From: Meiothermus sp.
GTDB lineage: Bacteria; Deinococcota; Deinococci; Deinococcales; Thermaceae
Direction: 5' to 3'
Assembly: GCF_025060375.1 (NCBI RefSeq)
Contig: NZ_JANXCG010000038.1
Location: 44,096-108,095, forward strand
DNA: 64,000 nucleotides
The notes beneath the pieces are model-generated. The model worked only from the letters and a program-made list of their open reading frames with translations. It did not search any database and had not been told where the DNA came from. The first letter of the stretch is position 1; each line of letters starts with the position of its first letter. Shown here one piece after another: positions 30,417-40,164 of this stretch. The position numbers were made by a program, and so were the translations under genes.

Positions 30417-32092
30417 ACCTCCTTCGTCTGCTCTATCCCTTTTGGCCCCAGGGGCTTCTGGCCCTGGTCCTTTCCACCCTGCCCGCCCTTGCTCAGGCCT
30501 TCCTGCCCGGCCAGGTGGTCAAGCCCCTTTTTGACCAGGTGCTGGCTGGGGGGTTTGCCCAGCTCGAGCCGGTGCTGCTGGTGGGCTTAGGGCTGCTGGG
30601 GCTTCTGGTGCTGGGGGGCTACCTGCTGGAAGCCTTTGTGGGCTACCTTTCCGTCAAGATCCCGGCGGTCTGGCGGGAGCGAATTTTTGACCACCTGTTG
30701 GGGGCCGACCTGCGGACCCTGCCCTCCTCTACGGGGGGGCTCACTGGGCGGTTGGTGGCGGACCTGAAGGAGCTCGAGGGGTTCGTTTTCCATAGCCTCG
30801 GGGGCTTCCTGGCCCAGGGGGTGCTGCTGATGGCGGTTTTGTGGCAGCTTTTGCAAAACTACACCGAGCTGACCCTGTACCTGATGGCCTACTTGCCCCT
30901 ATGGGGCCTCCTCCTGGCCTGGGTTGGGGGGTGGGTAACCCGCTACAGCCAGCGCACCCAAGCGGCCTTGGAGCGGCTTTCAGGCCGGATGGCGGGGGGG
31001 TTTGGTCGCCTCGAGCTGATCCGGGCGTTGCGCCTAGAGGGTTTTGCCCGGGCCCGTTTCCGCCAGAGCAACCAAAGGCAGTACCGGCTGGGCCGTACCC
31101 GGACGCTGATTGCGGCCCTGAACCTACCCTTGGGTCAGCTTGCCACCACCTCCTTGCTGGGGCTCCTGCTGTACCTGGGGGTGGGGGCGGTGCAGCGGGG
31201 CGAGCTGACCACCGGCGACCTCAGCGCCTTTTTGACCCTCTTGGCGCTGACCATCACCCCTCTGCAAACCCTAAGCCGCCTGGGCACCGGCTTTGCCCAG
31301 GCTGAGGGGGCGGCGGCCCGCTTGGTGGAGCTGCTCACCCTGCCCCAGGCCTCCGCGGAGGGATCGTTGGCCCCCGGGCGGATAGTGGGGCGGCTGGAGC
31401 TTTGTGACCTGGACTTTGCCTACCCCGGGGGGTCAGCTGTGCTGCGGGGGGTGAACCTTTGCTTGCCCCCGGGTTCCTTTACCGCCCTGGTGGGGCCTTC
31501 TGGGGCGGGCAAGAGCACCTTGCTGCGGGTGATTCTGGGGTTGTATCCGCCCAGCAAGGGCCAGGTACTGCTCGATGGGCACGACCTCCAGGCCTACGAG
31601 CCCGGATGGCTGCGCGCCCGGATGGCCTGGGTGCCCCAGGAGCCCCTGCTGTTTGCCGGAACCGTGCGGGAGAATCTGGCGGCCATGGCCCCAGGGGCCA
31701 CCCCAGAGGCCATGGAGCAGGCGCTTAGGGCCGTGGGTCTGTGGCCTGAGGTAGGCCTGCAGACCCGCCTAGAGGACGATGGGGGTGGGCTCTCGGTGGG
31801 CCAGCGCCAGCGTCTGGCGATTGCCGCTGCGCTCTTACGGGATGCCAGGATCCTCCTTTTGGATGAGATTACGAGCGCGCTGGATAAGAGCAGCGAGGCG
31901 CAGGTGGTGGCGGCCCTCGAGGCGGTTCGCCCGGGACGGACAATCCTGGTGGTAGCCCACCGGCTTTCCACCGTTCAGCACGCCGACCAGATAGTGGTCA
32001 TGGAGCAGGGGCGGGTCGTGGAGGTGGGCCGCCATGAGGAACTCTTGGCCCGGGGTGGGGTGTACGCCCAGCTTTGGAAGGGCTATACATAG
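30413..32092 (+). CDS. ABC transporter, fused TM-ATPase (MsbA-like)
   Basis: N-terminal TM domain; GPSGAGKST, LSVGQRQRLAIAAALL, LLLDEITSALD. Confidence 0.93.
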   Translation: MNLLRLLYPFWPQGLLALVLSTLPALAQAFLPGQVVKPLFDQVLAGGFAQLEPVLLVGLGLLGLLVLGGYLLEAFVGYLSVKIPAVWRERIFDHLLGADLRTLPSSTGGLTGRLVADLKELEGFVFHSLGGFLAQGVLLMAVLWQLLQNYTELTLYLMAYLPLWGLLLAWVGGWVTRYSQRTQAALERLSGRMAGGFGRLELIRALRLEGFARARFRQSNQRQYRLGRTRTLIAALNLPLGQLATTSLLGLLLYLGVGAVQRGELTTGDLSAFLTLLALTITPLQTLSRLGTGFAQAEGAAARLVELLTLPQASAEGSLAPGRIVGRLELCDLDFAYPGGSAVLRGVNLCLPPGSFTALVGPSGAGKSTLLRVILGLYPPSKGQVLLDGHDLQAYEPGWLRARMAWVPQEPLLFAGTVRENLAAMAPGATPEAMEQALRAVGLWPEVGLQTRLEDDGGGLSVGQRQRLAIAAALLRDARILLLDEITSALDKSSEAQVVAALEAVRPGRTILVVAHRLSTVQHADQIVVMEQGRVVEVGRHEELLARGGVYAQLWKGYT

Positions 32093-32105
32093 GGGGGATG
32101 GGGCG

Positions 32106-32771
32106 ATGCTCGAGGTGTACGTAGGCAAGGCCCGGGGGGGACGGGTGGTGCAGACCCCCTTTTTGGAGGCCGAGGCGCTGGAGGAGTTGCGGCGGATGGC
32201 CCAGGCTGAGGGGCTCGGGTTCCGGGCCTTTGGAGGGTTGCCCCTGGCCTTGCGCCGGGTGGCGGTGCTCCACCCTTCCCAGGTGCCGGAGGTTTCCGAC
32301 CCTACCGTGGTCTTGTACCTTCCCTCTGCAGAGGACCCTGAGGCCATGGAGGCGCGGTTGCGGGCAGGGGTTGAGCCGGGCCTGTTGGGGGACTTGGAAC
32401 CCGTGGAGGGTGGCTTTTTGTTGGCGGCTCTGCCCAAGGCCCTGCCTGCTTTGCAGGCGCTTGGGTTAGAAGCCCAGCCAGCCAGCCCCGAGCAGCTTCC
32501 CCAAGCCCGCGAGCGGCTTCGGAGCGTGGTGGTCCCCAGCTTGCGGGTGGATGTGGTGGGGGCCCGGGGCTTTGGCGTTTCCCGAAACTACTTCGCCCAG
32601 GGGGTCAAGGCAGGCAAGGTGTGGCTTCGGGGTCGGGTGGCCTCGGTTAAGGATGAGCTTCAGGAGGGCGACCAGGTGCTGGCGGAAGGCCTGGGAAGCC
32701 TGGTGGTGCGGCGGGTGCTGGGCCAGACCAAGCGGGGCAACGTGAAGCTCGAGCTCGAGGTCAGGCGCTAG
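32106..32771 (+). CDS. S4 domain RNA-binding protein (YlmH-like)
   Basis: RVDVVGARGFGVSRNYFAQGVKAGKVWLRGRVASVKDELQEGDQV is S4-like. Confidence 0.75.
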   Translation: MLEVYVGKARGGRVVQTPFLEAEALEELRRMAQAEGLGFRAFGGLPLALRRVAVLHPSQVPEVSDPTVVLYLPSAEDPEAMEARLRAGVEPGLLGDLEPVEGGFLLAALPKALPALQALGLEAQPASPEQLPQARERLRSVVVPSLRVDVVGARGFGVSRNYFAQGVKAGKVWLRGRVASVKDELQEGDQVLAEGLGSLVVRRVLGQTKRGNVKLELEVRR

Positions 32772-33453
32772 CCAACCTTTCCCTCAGCCAGACCGCAATT
32801 TCCTGGGAAACCTGCTGGGCTAGGGGATCGAGCAGCATATCGTGCTGGCTGGGGTAGGTTCGGTACTCCTTGTGGGGGCTGCCAAGCAGGCTGAAGTAGC
32901 GCCGCACTGCTGTTGGGGGTACAGTGTCATCCTGGGCGGCTTCAAGTACCAAAGCAGAGGCCCTCACCCGAGGCAACAGCCCGGGAAGCCTCCGTTGCAG
33001 GGCGATGAGCTGCGTCAGGGCCACGGTGGGGAAGTTGGGGTAGTTGGGGCTTTTGGCCTGCCGGGCGGCCACTTGGGCGGGGTCCGTGCTGTAGGCCCAG
33101 GGCTTAAAGGGATGGAGCAGGGGGGCCAGGTAGGCCAGCCGGTTCTTGAGCCCCAAGGCGGGCGCCAGCGCCACCAACGCAGCGGTCTCATGCTCGGCGG
33201 CCAGCCAACCGGCCAGCAAGCCCCCCATGGAGAGCCCCACCACTGCCCGCGGTTCGGGTAGGGCTAGGTAAGCCTCCCGGGCGGTCTGGAGCCAGTCCTG
33301 CCAGCGGACGTGCCGCAGGTCCTCCGGCCGGGTGCCGTGGCCGGGAAGGGCGGGCTGGGCCACATTGAACCCGGCACGGCGCAGGGTGTCGGGCAGAGGT
33401 CCCATGGTCCGAATGGGGTGCGAAGTGAAGCCGTGCAGAACCAGGACGTTCAT
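32761..33453 (-). CDS. Alpha/beta hydrolase (carboxylesterase/lysophospholipase-like)
   Basis: NVLVLHGFTSHP, VVGLSMGGLLAGWLA, SQHDMLLD. Confidence 0.88.
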   Translation of the reverse strand: MNVLVLHGFTSHPIRTMGPLPDTLRRAGFNVAQPALPGHGTRPEDLRHVRWQDWLQTAREAYLALPEPRAVVGLSMGGLLAGWLAAEHETAALVALAPALGLKNRLAYLAPLLHPFKPWAYSTDPAQVAARQAKSPNYPNFPTVALTQLIALQRRLPGLLPRVRASALVLEAAQDDTVPPTAVRRYFSLLGSPHKEYRTYPSQHDMLLDPLAQQVSQEIAVWLRERLASA

Positions 33454-33461
33454 GTACCTCT

Positions 33462-34742
33462 CTAGCTTAGCACCTGGGGGCTTGGGCCCTCCTGCTCGGC
33501 AAAGCTATGCCGGTGGTGCATTACCCGCACGGCGAAGTCATAGGTCAGGTAGCTGTAGGCCCAGTTGGAGAAGACCATCAGCCGGTTGCGTAGGCCCACC
33601 AGGTGGTAAAGGTGGACCCCCAGCCAGGCTACCCAGGCAGGGAAGCCATGGATCCTCAAGGGGCCTACCTCGGCGATGGCGTGGCTGCGCCCCAGGGTGA
33701 CCATGCTGCCTCTGTCCTTGTAACGGAAAGGGAGCTGGGGCTCCTCTCGCAAGGCCCGTAGGATGTTGCGGGCAGCCCAGGCGCCCTGCTGCATGGCGGT
33801 TGGGGCCACCTGGGGGTAGGGTCGGCCGTTTTGGCCCTCCAGGTAGTTCAGGTCGCCCACCACGTAGACGGAGGGGTGCTCGGGGAGGAACAGCTCGGGG
33901 GTGGTGGCCACGCGCTGCCCCCGGGTGGTGGGCAGGCCAGGTATGGGTTGTCCGCTCACCCCAGCGCTCCAGATGACGTTGTGGCTGGGGATGAAGGCCC
34001 CGCTGTGCAGCCGGACGCCTTGGGGGGTCACCTCCACCACCCGCTGGCCTAGCTGTAGCTCCACCCCAAGTCGTTCCAGAAAACGCTGGGCATAGGCCCG
34101 GGAGGTCGGCCTGAAGGCCTCTAGGAGGTGGGCTGCGCCTTCCACTAGGACGATGCGCACCTCTGAGAGGTGGAGGCTTGGGTAGTCACGGGCAATCACA
34201 TGCCGGCGCAACTCCCCCAGCGCCCCGGCCAGTTCCACCCCTGTGGGCCCGCCCCCTACCACCACAAAGGTCAGCAAGGCCTGGCGGCGCTTGGGGTCCT
34301 GGGTGCGCTCTGCTTCCTCGCAGGCCGACAGGATGCGGTCCCGAATCCTCAGCGCCTCATCGAGTGTTTTGAGGCCCAGGCCGTATTGGGCGACGCCTGG
34401 CAGACCAAAGTCGTGGGTGCGGCTGCCGGTGCCGGCAATCAGGTAGTCGTAGGGCAGGGGCTGGCCCTCTACCCAGAGAACCCGGTCCTTTAGGTCGGCG
34501 CCCTCGGCCTTGCCCAGCAGGAAGCGGACGTTGGGCCGCCCCCGCAGGTAGGCCCGCACGGGAAAGGCGATCTGGGGGGCCTCGAGGCCTGCGGTGGCCA
34601 CCTGGTACAGAAGCGGTTGGAATAGATGATAGTTGTTCTGGTCTACCAGCACCACCTCTACACCTGGCTGGCCTGAGAGCACCCGCACCGCCTGCAGGCC
34701 AGCAAAGCCTGCGCCTAGAACCACCACCCTCTTGTTCTGCAT
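33462..34742 (-). CDS. Type II NADH dehydrogenase (NAD(P)/FAD-dependent oxidoreductase)
   Basis: VVVLGAGFAGLQAVRVL, FVVVGGGPTGVELAGAL, YVVGDLNYLE. Confidence 0.92.
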   Translation of the reverse strand: MQNKRVVVLGAGFAGLQAVRVLSGQPGVEVVLVDQNNYHLFQPLLYQVATAGLEAPQIAFPVRAYLRGRPNVRFLLGKAEGADLKDRVLWVEGQPLPYDYLIAGTGSRTHDFGLPGVAQYGLGLKTLDEALRIRDRILSACEEAERTQDPKRRQALLTFVVVGGGPTGVELAGALGELRRHVIARDYPSLHLSEVRIVLVEGAAHLLEAFRPTSRAYAQRFLERLGVELQLGQRVVEVTPQGVRLHSGAFIPSHNVIWSAGVSGQPIPGLPTTRGQRVATTPELFLPEHPSVYVVGDLNYLEGQNGRPYPQVAPTAMQQGAWAARNILRALREEPQLPFRYKDRGSMVTLGRSHAIAEVGPLRIHGFPAWVAWLGVHLYHLVGLRNRLMVFSNWAYSYLTYDFAVRVMHHRHSFAEQEGPSPQVLS

Positions 34743-34920
34743 TTCTCCTCCCAGGGACTTCTGTCCCAGGAAGATTGTACCTATTTTCACAAGAAGTCGC
34801 TAGTCCACAGGAGGCATGGTGAGGGGCTCCACACCTCTTGGCTTGCTGGCGTTCTGGACCATCGGGCCTGGCGGGGTTTTTCCAAGCCTTTGGGCCTGGC
34901 TGGGTTGCAGCTAGGCTGCC

Positions 34921-34947
34921 AAAAAAGTAAATGCCCCCCTAGGGGGC
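34921..34947 (-). terminator. Intrinsic terminator downstream of hsp20
   Basis: Minus strand GCCCCC-TAG-GGGGGC then ATTTACTTTTTT. Confidence 0.8.
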
Positions 34948-34963
34948 TGGGATGGGGTTTTGT

Positions 34964-35428
34964 TTAGGCTGCGCTGATGGCGATTCGCTTCACCCGGGCC
35001 TGCTCAACCTTAGGCAGGCTCAGGCGCAGGAGCCCGTCGGCAATGGTGGCCTGTATCTTGTCCACCTCCACCGAGGCAGGAAGGGTGATGCTTTGGATGA
35101 AGTTGCCTCGAGGCAGGCCGCGGACCCAGTAGCGCCGTTCGTTGCTCGGGGCTTCAGGGTAGGTGCCCCGCACGGTGAGCTGATTGCCCTCCAGACGTAC
35201 CTCTAGGTCCTCCTTTCGCAGGCCTGGGACCGCCATCTCCACCACTAGGCTGTCGTCGGTTTCGTAGAGGTCAAAGGCGTAACCTCCGGCGCGTGGCGCG
35301 CTACCCAGGGAAGCCGTTATCTCGTTCCATAACCGGTCAAATTCGCCGAAGAGATCGCTTACGGTCGAGAGATTCCAGCTTCGCAAGGGCATCGTCTGAA
35401 CTGGGATGTTCCGAACGATATCCAGCAT
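34964..35428 (-). CDS. Hsp20/alpha-crystallin family small heat shock protein
   Basis: VEMAVPGLRKEDLEVRLEGNQLTVRGTY, GNFIQSITLPASVEVDKIQATIADGLLRLSLPK; AAGGAGG ribosome-binding site before 35428. Confidence 0.94.
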   Translation of the reverse strand: MLDIVRNIPVQTMPLRSWNLSTVSDLFGEFDRLWNEITASLGSAPRAGGYAFDLYETDDSLVVEMAVPGLRKEDLEVRLEGNQLTVRGTYPEAPSNERRYWVRGLPRGNFIQSITLPASVEVDKIQATIADGLLRLSLPKVEQARVKRIAISAA

Positions 35429-35480
35429 ACTGAAACCTCCTTCCGTAGGGCCTCCCTTAAAGTTCACCCTACCGAGGCTT

Positions 35481-35510
35481 ATAATAAAAGTTGAGCGTTA
35501 TTTTGTCAAG
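35481..35510 (-). promoter_or_regulatory. hsp20 promoter (TTGACA-N17-TATTAT) with overlapping HAIR-like dyad
   Basis: -10 35481-35486, 17-nt spacer, -35 35504-35509; CTTGACA-N7-GCTCAAC at 35490-35510. Confidence 0.75.
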
Positions 35511-35590
35511 TATCATTACACTTCTAATGCGGTATTAATCTTCCTCTCCTAGAGTCTTTGGTGGACAACAGGGTCTGGAGGTGTAAGGTG

Positions 35591-36730
35591 GTGCGCTTGA
35601 TCGCATTTTTCCTGCTTCTGGTGGGTTCGGTGATGGCCCAAGGGTACCGGGGTCTGGCCCTCTATACCCCCTACCCTTCCCAAAGCGTGCGGGTCGGGGA
35701 GACGGTCAACCTATCCATCTCCCTCAAGAACTTTGGCCTACCCCCTCAGACCGTGCAGGTACGGGTGGTAGAGGTGGCCCCGGGGTGGAAGGCCAGCCTG
35801 CTGGGTGGAGGTAGGGTGATCTCTGCTGTATACGTCCTTCCTGATGCAGAGCAAAGCCTCTCGCTGCGCTTGGAGCCTCCTCAGCGGGCACAACCCGGCA
35901 CCTACCGGTTCCGCTTGGTGGCGGAAGGCAGTGGGGGTGCGAGGGCCGAGCTGCCCATCGCTTTGACCCTAGGCCAGATTCTTCCCAAGCGGCTTTCCCT
36001 CGAGACTGAGTTGCCCGTGTTGAAGGGAGTCCCCACCGCGAGCTTCCGCTACCGGGTGACCCTCAAGAATGAAAGCGACCAGGATCTGCTGGTGAACCTG
36101 GAGGCGGATGCCCCCCAGAACTTTCGGGTGAGCTTCAGCACTGCCTTTGGAGGTCAGGAGGTGAACAGCCTGCCCCTGAAGGCAGGGGAGAGCCGGGACC
36201 TGGACGTCCAGGTGACCCCGCCCCGGCAGGTGGAGGCCAAACCCTATGCGGTGACCCTGCGGGCTTTGGCGGGGGATGCCAGGGCTGAGCTGGTGGTCAA
36301 TCTGGACATCACCGGCCAGGTGGAGCTGAGCCTTTCTACCCCCGAAGGGCGGCTTTCGGGCCGGGCCTACGCTGGCCGGGAGAACCCCATCAAGCTGGTG
36401 GTGAAGAACACCGGTAGTGCCCCAGCGGAGAACGTGGAGCTTTCAGCCAGCGAGCCTTCGGGCTGGGAGGTTAAGTTTGAGCCTGAAAAGATTGAGAACA
36501 TCGCCGCCGGGGGTGAAACGGAGGTGACGGCCCGGGTCAAGCCCTCCCCTCGAGCTGTGGCCGGCGACTACATGCTCACCTTCCGGGCCTCGGCGGGCAG
36601 CGCCTCAACCTCTGCGGACTACCGGGTTACGGTGCAGACCTCCACCCTTTGGGGCTTGGTGGGGGTGGCCCTGATTGCGGTGGCGGTAGGGGCGGTGGGC
36701 TTTGCGGTTTCGCGTTTTGGGCGGCGCTAG
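35591..36730 (+). CDS. Exported NEW3/NPCBM-associated domain protein with C-terminal TM anchor
   Basis: Signal peptide LIAFFLLLVGSVMAQG; repeated beta-sandwich domains; C-terminal TM LWGLVGVALIAVAVGAVGFAVSRFGRR. Confidence 0.72.
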   Translation: MRLIAFFLLLVGSVMAQGYRGLALYTPYPSQSVRVGETVNLSISLKNFGLPPQTVQVRVVEVAPGWKASLLGGGRVISAVYVLPDAEQSLSLRLEPPQRAQPGTYRFRLVAEGSGGARAELPIALTLGQILPKRLSLETELPVLKGVPTASFRYRVTLKNESDQDLLVNLEADAPQNFRVSFSTAFGGQEVNSLPLKAGESRDLDVQVTPPRQVEAKPYAVTLRALAGDARAELVVNLDITGQVELSLSTPEGRLSGRAYAGRENPIKLVVKNTGSAPAENVELSASEPSGWEVKFEPEKIENIAAGGETEVTARVKPSPRAVAGDYMLTFRASAGSASTSADYRVTVQTSTLWGLVGVALIAVAVGAVGFAVSRFGRR

Positions 36731-36739
36731 GGGGACCTT

Positions 36740-37669
36740 ATGGTCATTGAAGCCCAAGGCCTTACCAAGCGCTACGGAAAGGTGGTGGCGGTAGAGGGCC
36801 TGAATCTCGCCATTGAGGCGGGAGAGGTCTACGGCCTTCTGGGCCCCAACGGCTCTGGCAAGACCACCACCATCCTGATGCTTCTGGGCCTCACCGAGCC
36901 CAGCGCGGGCACGGTGCGGGTGTTGGGTTTTGACCCGGCCCGAGAACCCCTCTCCCTCAAAAGGCAGGTGGGCTACCTCCCCGACTCGGTGGGTTTTTAC
37001 GGGGAGATGACCGCCTGGGAGAACCTGGCCTACATCGCCCGGCTGAACGGCCTGCCCAAAGCCGAAGCCGAAAGGCGCATGGGGCGGGTGCTGGAGCGCA
37101 TGGGCCTCGCGGAGGTGGCCGACCGGCCGGTGAGCGCCTTCTCCCGGGGTATGCGCCAGCGGCTGGGTTTAGCTGAGGTGCTCCTGAAGGAGCCCAAGGT
37201 GGTGATTTTGGACGAGCCCACCTTGGGTCTGGACCCCGAGGCGGCCCAGGAGTTTTTGGGCATGATCCGGGGGCTCAAGGCAGAGGGAATCACGGTGCTC
37301 CTCTCCTCCCACCTCCTCCACCAGGTGCAGGCCATCTGCGACCGGGTGGGGCTTTTTCACAAGGGCAGGTTGGTGTTGGAAGGCCGGGTGGAGGAACTGG
37401 CCCAGCGGGTTTTGGGAGGGGCTTACCGGATACGGCTGGAGGCAAGCCCCCTAGAGGGGCTGGCCGAGCGCCTGGGGGCTTTGCCCGGGGTAGCTCGGGT
37501 TCAGCTCGAGGGTACGGGCCTGCGCCTGGAAGCGGCCCAGGATATAAGGTCCCAGGTGGCCCGGGCGGTGTTGGAGGCAGGGGCCTCCTTGACCAGCCTG
37601 GTCCTGGAGCAGCCGAGCCTGGATGAGGTCTACGCCCGCTACTTCCAGGAGGTGCGTCATGCAGCCTAG
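36740..37669 (+). CDS. ABC transporter ATP-binding protein (ABC-2 type)
   Basis: [51 protein letters not shown]. Confidence 0.94.
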   Translation: MVIEAQGLTKRYGKVVAVEGLNLAIEAGEVYGLLGPNGSGKTTTILMLLGLTEPSAGTVRVLGFDPAREPLSLKRQVGYLPDSVGFYGEMTAWENLAYIARLNGLPKAEAERRMGRVLERMGLAEVADRPVSAFSRGMRQRLGLAEVLLKEPKVVILDEPTLGLDPEAAQEFLGMIRGLKAEGITVLLSSHLLHQVQAICDRVGLFHKGRLVLEGRVEELAQRVLGGAYRIRLEASPLEGLAERLGALPGVARVQLEGTGLRLEAAQDIRSQVARAVLEAGASLTSLVLEQPSLDEVYARYFQEVRHAA

Positions 37670-38630
37670 CCTGAAGGGTCGGCGTGAAGGCTCGCCTTGG
37701 GTGGGGCTTTGGGCCGTCTTCTTCAAGGAGATGGCCGACCACCTGAGCAGCACCCGGATGCGGATTCTAGAGGTGTTGATCCTCTTCTCGGCGGTGGGAG
37801 CAGTCTATGCTGGGGCTCAAACCCTGCGCCAAACCGTTAGCGAAGACCCCTTTCTGCTCCTGCGGGTCTTCACCGCTGCGCAGGATCCCCTGCCCTCCTT
37901 TGTGGCCTTTTTGAGCTTTTTCCTGCCTTTGGCCGCCATTGCCTTGGGCTTTGATGCCATCAACGGGGAGTACAACCGCAACACCCTCTCCCGCGTCCTG
38001 GCCCAGCCCATCTACCGCGATGCCCTCTTGTGGGGAAAGTTTCTGGCCGGGTTGGCTACCCTAGCCCTGATCCTGCTGGCCCTGTTCCTCTTGGTGGTGG
38101 GGCTTTCGCTGATCTTCCTGGGGGTGCCGCCGGATGGGGAAGAGGTGGGCCGGGCCCTGCTCTTCTTGCTGGCCACGCTGGCTTACGCTGGGGTCTGGTT
38201 AGGGATTGCCTTGGTCTGCTCAGTGCTTTTCAGAAGCGCTGCCACCTCAGCCTTGGCAGCCATTGCGGTCTGGTTGTTCTTCGCCCTTTTTTGGGGGATT
38301 ATCGCCCAGCTTTTAGCCCAGGCGGTGGCCCCATACGATCCCTTCAACCCCGAAAGCGAGCTGCGCCAGGCCGAAGCCCTTTTGGCCTTCTCGCGGGTTT
38401 CGCCCAACACCCTTTATGCCGAGGCCATACAGGCCATCCTGAACCCCGGGGTGCGGAGCCTGGGGCCGGTGCTCATCAGCCAGCTCCAGGGGGCCCTTTT
38501 GGGCTCGCCGCTGCCCCTGGGGCAGAGCTTGCTGCTGGCCTGGCCTCAGCTCACCGGGTTGATTGCGCTTACCCTCTTGCTCTTCGCTCTGGCCTACGTG
38601 CTGTTCCAGCGGAGGGAAGTGCGGGCCTGA
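37659..38630 (+). CDS. ABC-2 type permease (NosY-like)
   Basis: Polytopic protein; [30 protein letters not shown]; coupled to the upstream ATPase. Confidence 0.88.
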   Translation: MQPSLKGRREGSPWVGLWAVFFKEMADHLSSTRMRILEVLILFSAVGAVYAGAQTLRQTVSEDPFLLLRVFTAAQDPLPSFVAFLSFFLPLAAIALGFDAINGEYNRNTLSRVLAQPIYRDALLWGKFLAGLATLALILLALFLLVVGLSLIFLGVPPDGEEVGRALLFLLATLAYAGVWLGIALVCSVLFRSAATSALAAIAVWLFFALFWGIIAQLLAQAVAPYDPFNPESELRQAEALLAFSRVSPNTLYAEAIQAILNPGVRSLGPVLISQLQGALLGSPLPLGQSLLLAWPQLTGLIALTLLLFALAYVLFQRREVRA

Positions 38631-38631
38631 G

Positions 38632-40155
38632 CTAGGTCCGTCTGGGGGGTTCACGCTGGAGTCCCAGGACCAGCACCGCGCAGAGGCCCATCAACACCAC
38701 TGCCAGCACCATGGCCTCGTGAAAGGGGAGTGCTCCGGGGCGGCCCAGCCGCTCGTAGATGGCCAGGGACAGGGTGGTCCACTCTGGCCGCTGGAGGGTT
38801 AGGGTTGCCCCAAACTCCCCGAGCACCGCGGCCAGGGCTAGGGACAGCCCAGCGAGGGCTGAGGGCTGTACCAGGGGCCACTCCACGCGGACAAACCGCC
38901 GCCAAGGAGAGGCGCCGAGTACCCTTGCGGCCTCGAGCGTACCCCTGGGTAGCCCCTGGAGGGCAGGCAGCAGGCTGCGGGCCAGCAGGGGGTAGCTCAT
39001 CAGGGCATAGGCCCCTATCAGCAGGAGCAGCGAGCCTCTTTGGCCAGGATAGGCCAGCAGGTAACCCAGGCCCACCGCCACCGGCGAAACCATCAGCGGC
39101 AGAAGCCCTAGCCCATCCATCCAACCAGCCCCCCTCCAAACCGCGTAGGCGTACAGAACCCCTAGGATGAGGATGGGGGGGAGGGCCAGTCCAGCAAAGG
39201 CCAGGGTATTTTGCAGGGCCAGCGTTCCTGGGGTGAACCCAGGGCTGGACCAGACCGAAAGCCAGGCCGAGGGGCGCTCAAAAGCCCGCCAGAGCAGGGC
39301 CAGCAGGGGGCTGTAGAGCAGCCCGAGCAGCAGGCTGACCCCAGCGCCCACCCCCCACGCCCGCCCTGGGGGGAGGGGCAACGGCTCTCCGGAGCCCTCT
39401 AGGCCGACGGAGAGACGGGCTTGCAGCCAGGTGTACCCGAGGATTACCACCAGGGTTACCCCGAGCTGCATCAAGACCAGGGCGCTGGCCTCCGGAAAGG
39501 CCAGGCGCTGGGCCAGGGCGTGGTAGGTGGCGACCTCGAGCGTGGCCCATTCAGCCCCGCCTAGAAGTAGCGGTACCCCGAAGCTGGTAAAGCAAAACAG
39601 GAAGACTAGGCTGCCCCCAGAGAGCAGCGCGGGGGCTAGGACGGGCACGCCCACCCGTAGGTAGGCCCGTAGGGGATGGGCTCCTAGGGTGCGGGCCGTG
39701 GTCAGCAGGAGGCTTATGCGGGGCAGGAGGGCTACCAGAGGGCGCAGCACCAGACCCAGGTTGTACAGCACGGCGGCCCAAAACAAAGCCCAAGGGGTGC
39801 CGTAGAGGTTCACGCCCAAAAGGCCTTGGGGTCCTACCAGCGCCAGAAAGCCCAGGGCTACCGTCAGGGTGGGCAACACCAGGGGCACGGTGGAGAAAGC
39901 CAACCAGAAGCCCCTCCCGGGAAATCGGTAACGGAAAAGGTAGGCCAGGGGAACCGCCAGCACGATGCAGAGCAGGGCTGAGCCTGCCCCGTAGGCCAGG
40001 CTCCAGGTGAGCCGGGAGAGGTAGTAGGGGTCGGTGAAGGCCGTTCCCAGGCCTTCGCCCAACCCCAGGGCCACGATCCGGCCCAGCGGATAGCCCAGGG
40101 CCAGGGCCAGAAAGAGCAGAACCGGGAGGGCCAGCCAGAGGACCGAAGGGCGCAT
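38632..40155 (-). CDS. thiP: Thiamine ABC transporter permease ThiP-like (two fused permease units)
   Basis: ~507 aa, two BPD-type permease motifs (GAHPLRAYLRVGVPVLAPALL; GASPWRRFVRVEWPLVQPSALAGL); downstream of TPP riboswitch and thiB. Confidence 0.85.
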   Translation of the reverse strand: MRPSVLWLALPVLLFLALALGYPLGRIVALGLGEGLGTAFTDPYYLSRLTWSLAYGAGSALLCIVLAVPLAYLFRYRFPGRGFWLAFSTVPLVLPTLTVALGFLALVGPQGLLGVNLYGTPWALFWAAVLYNLGLVLRPLVALLPRISLLLTTARTLGAHPLRAYLRVGVPVLAPALLSGGSLVFLFCFTSFGVPLLLGGAEWATLEVATYHALAQRLAFPEASALVLMQLGVTLVVILGYTWLQARLSVGLEGSGEPLPLPPGRAWGVGAGVSLLLGLLYSPLLALLWRAFERPSAWLSVWSSPGFTPGTLALQNTLAFAGLALPPILILGVLYAYAVWRGAGWMDGLGLLPLMVSPVAVGLGYLLAYPGQRGSLLLLIGAYALMSYPLLARSLLPALQGLPRGTLEAARVLGASPWRRFVRVEWPLVQPSALAGLSLALAAVLGEFGATLTLQRPEWTTLSLAIYERLGRPGALPFHEAMVLAVVLMGLCAVLVLGLQREPPRRT

Positions 40156-40164
40156 GCTGGGCCT

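Noticed and set aside
34793-34920. Possible small RNA or tRNA in the gap between ndh and hsp20
   Set aside because: No cloverleaf or clear structured RNA recognised; only the hsp20 terminator is supported.
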